DNA of 6,531 nt from Candidatus Thorarchaeota archaeon (GTDB lineage: Archaea > Asgardarchaeota > Thorarchaeia > Thorarchaeales > Thorarchaeaceae): NCBI GenBank assembly GCA_030642465.1, contig DAOWNS010000107.1, positions 1-6,531 of the forward strand. Direction: 5' to 3'. The notes under the pieces are model-generated. The model was not told the DNA's origin and made no database searches. It saw nothing but the letters and a program-made list of their open reading frames with translations. Numbering within the stretch: the stretch's first letter is position 1; each line of letters begins with the position of its first letter. Shown here piece by piece: positions 5,994-6,531 of this stretch. The position numbers were made by a program, and so were the translations under genes.

Positions 5994-6263
5994 CTAACCC
6001 AAACTGAACGTTGGAGGATACATAACAAAGTACTGAATTACAATCGCCAAAAGTATGCCACTAAACACTAATCCCTTACCTCTCTTCATATTAGCCTCCG
6101 TAAACCATAGTATTGCTCCGATTAGCACAATAATGCTTGATGAAACTCTACCAATAAAAATCAAAAAGTCCCATATCTCGTTGAAATACCCTGCAATAAG
6201 AATCGCGAAATCAGTAAGTGGGCTTAGCAACTCAAAGAGCATTGGCTTCTCACTGTAGTTCAC
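5994..6263 (-). CDS. Small membrane protein of unknown function
   Basis: This 89-residue protein has three hydrophobic stretches: about 17-38 (FAILIAGYFNEIWDFLIFIG, interrupted by acidic residues and perhaps amphipathic), 40-56 (VSSSIIVLIGAILWFTE) and 64-82 (GLVFSGILLAIVIQYFVMY). The last two are separated by a basic loop NMKRGKG, as in a tight membrane hairpin with the loop on the cytoplasmic side. No signal peptide cleavage site or named domain is evident. The layout recalls VirB2/TrbC-like pilins, but I see no sequence support for that. The start is GTG at 6263, directly after an in-frame TGA; ATG at residue 8 is an alternative. It begins 24 bases after the glmS stop on the same strand, so co-transcription is likely. 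It converges with the aminotransferase-like gene, 20 bases apart. Confidence 0.7.
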   Translation of the reverse strand: MNYSEKPMLFELLSPLTDFAILIAGYFNEIWDFLIFIGRVSSSIIVLIGAILWFTEANMKRGKGLVFSGILLAIVIQYFVMYPPTFSLG

Positions 6264-6287
6264 TCATCAATGAAGGATTTAAGGTCC

Positions 6288-6531
6288 TCAAAGAACAGTA
6301 ACTGACTTAGCAAGGTTTCGAGGTTTATCAGGATCATAACCATTTCTTGTAGCCATGTAGTAACTGAAGAGCTGCAAAGGAACCACATACACCATTGTTG
6401 AGAACTCCGGCTCAACCCCCACAGGAATCGTGAATGTGTGGTCTGATAAGCTATCCACGTCAATATCGCCCTCCTCGATAACAGAAATAATGGATGCTCC
6501 TCTTGCCTTCATCTCCATAATATTTCCAATG
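6288..6531 (-). CDS. glmS: Glutamine-fructose-6-phosphate aminotransferase (GlmS), C-terminal fragment; gene continues beyond window
   Basis: GlmS makes glucosamine 6-phosphate from fructose 6-phosphate and glutamine, the entry step to UDP-N-acetylglucosamine. Only the last 80 residues, the end of the second SIS (isomerase) domain, are in the window, and the frame is open at the right edge. The diagnostic parts are GNIMEMKARGASIISV, an acidic stretch with HTFTIPVG, VYVVPLQLFSYYMATRNGYDPDKPRNL, and the terminal AKSVTVL. The Lys of that AKSVTV tail corresponds to the E. coli GlmS lysine that binds the open-chain sugar. The usual last residue is Glu; here it is Leu. The ATG at 6518 is internal. 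The amidotransferase domain must lie to the right. Identification is secure. Confidence 0.93.
   Translation of the reverse strand, partial: IGNIMEMKARGASIISVIEEGDIDVDSLSDHTFTIPVGVEPEFSTMVYVVPLQLFSYYMATRNGYDPDKPRNLAKSVTVL

Overview
The window looks like chromosomal DNA from an archaeon. The evidence is a near-consensus archaeal origin recognition box (ORB), a predicted nucleotidyltransferase of an archaeal type, a mix of ATG, GTG and TTG starts, one clear AAGGAG ribosome-binding site, and TATA-like elements about 27-30 bases before start codons that suggest leaderless mRNAs. The very eukaryote-like lysine-degradation pair and mid-range base composition make an Asgard lineage possible, but that placement is inference.

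Layout. Positions 1-2494 (+): two adjacent genes for the two halves of the saccharopine pathway, a lysine-ketoglutarate reductase (5' end outside the window) and a saccharopine dehydrogenase. In animals and plants these are fused into one enzyme (AASS, also called LKR/SDH). Positions 2581-3207 (-): a 208-residue protein of unknown function with a C-terminal winged helix. Positions 3208-3688: a 481-base stretch without a convincing gene. It holds a 21-base ORB match at 3520-3540, seven exact copies of the heptamer ATTCACA (either strand) plus two one-mismatch copies, and several short palindromes. I read it as a candidate replication origin or a dense protein-binding region. Positions 3689-4699 (-): a predicted DNA-polymerase-beta-type nucleotidyltransferase. 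It is divergent from a class V aminotransferase / cysteine desulfurase homologue at 4756-5973 (+), with only 56 bases between them and one TATA-like element placed to serve both. Positions 5994-6263 (-): a small membrane protein. Positions 6288-6531 (-): the C-terminus of GlmS, which continues beyond the window.

How the genes relate. The lysine pair is a functional unit: lysine + 2-oxoglutarate to saccharopine, then to aminoadipate semialdehyde + glutamate. The small membrane protein probably follows glmS on the same transcript. The other genes show no obvious common pathway. The two most notable points are the ORB-bearing, repeat-rich intergenic region next to a winged-helix gene, and the class V aminotransferase-fold protein, which appears to have lost the Schiff-base lysine and several other cofactor and substrate contacts while remaining a full-length open frame. 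The second is probably a pseudoenzyme.
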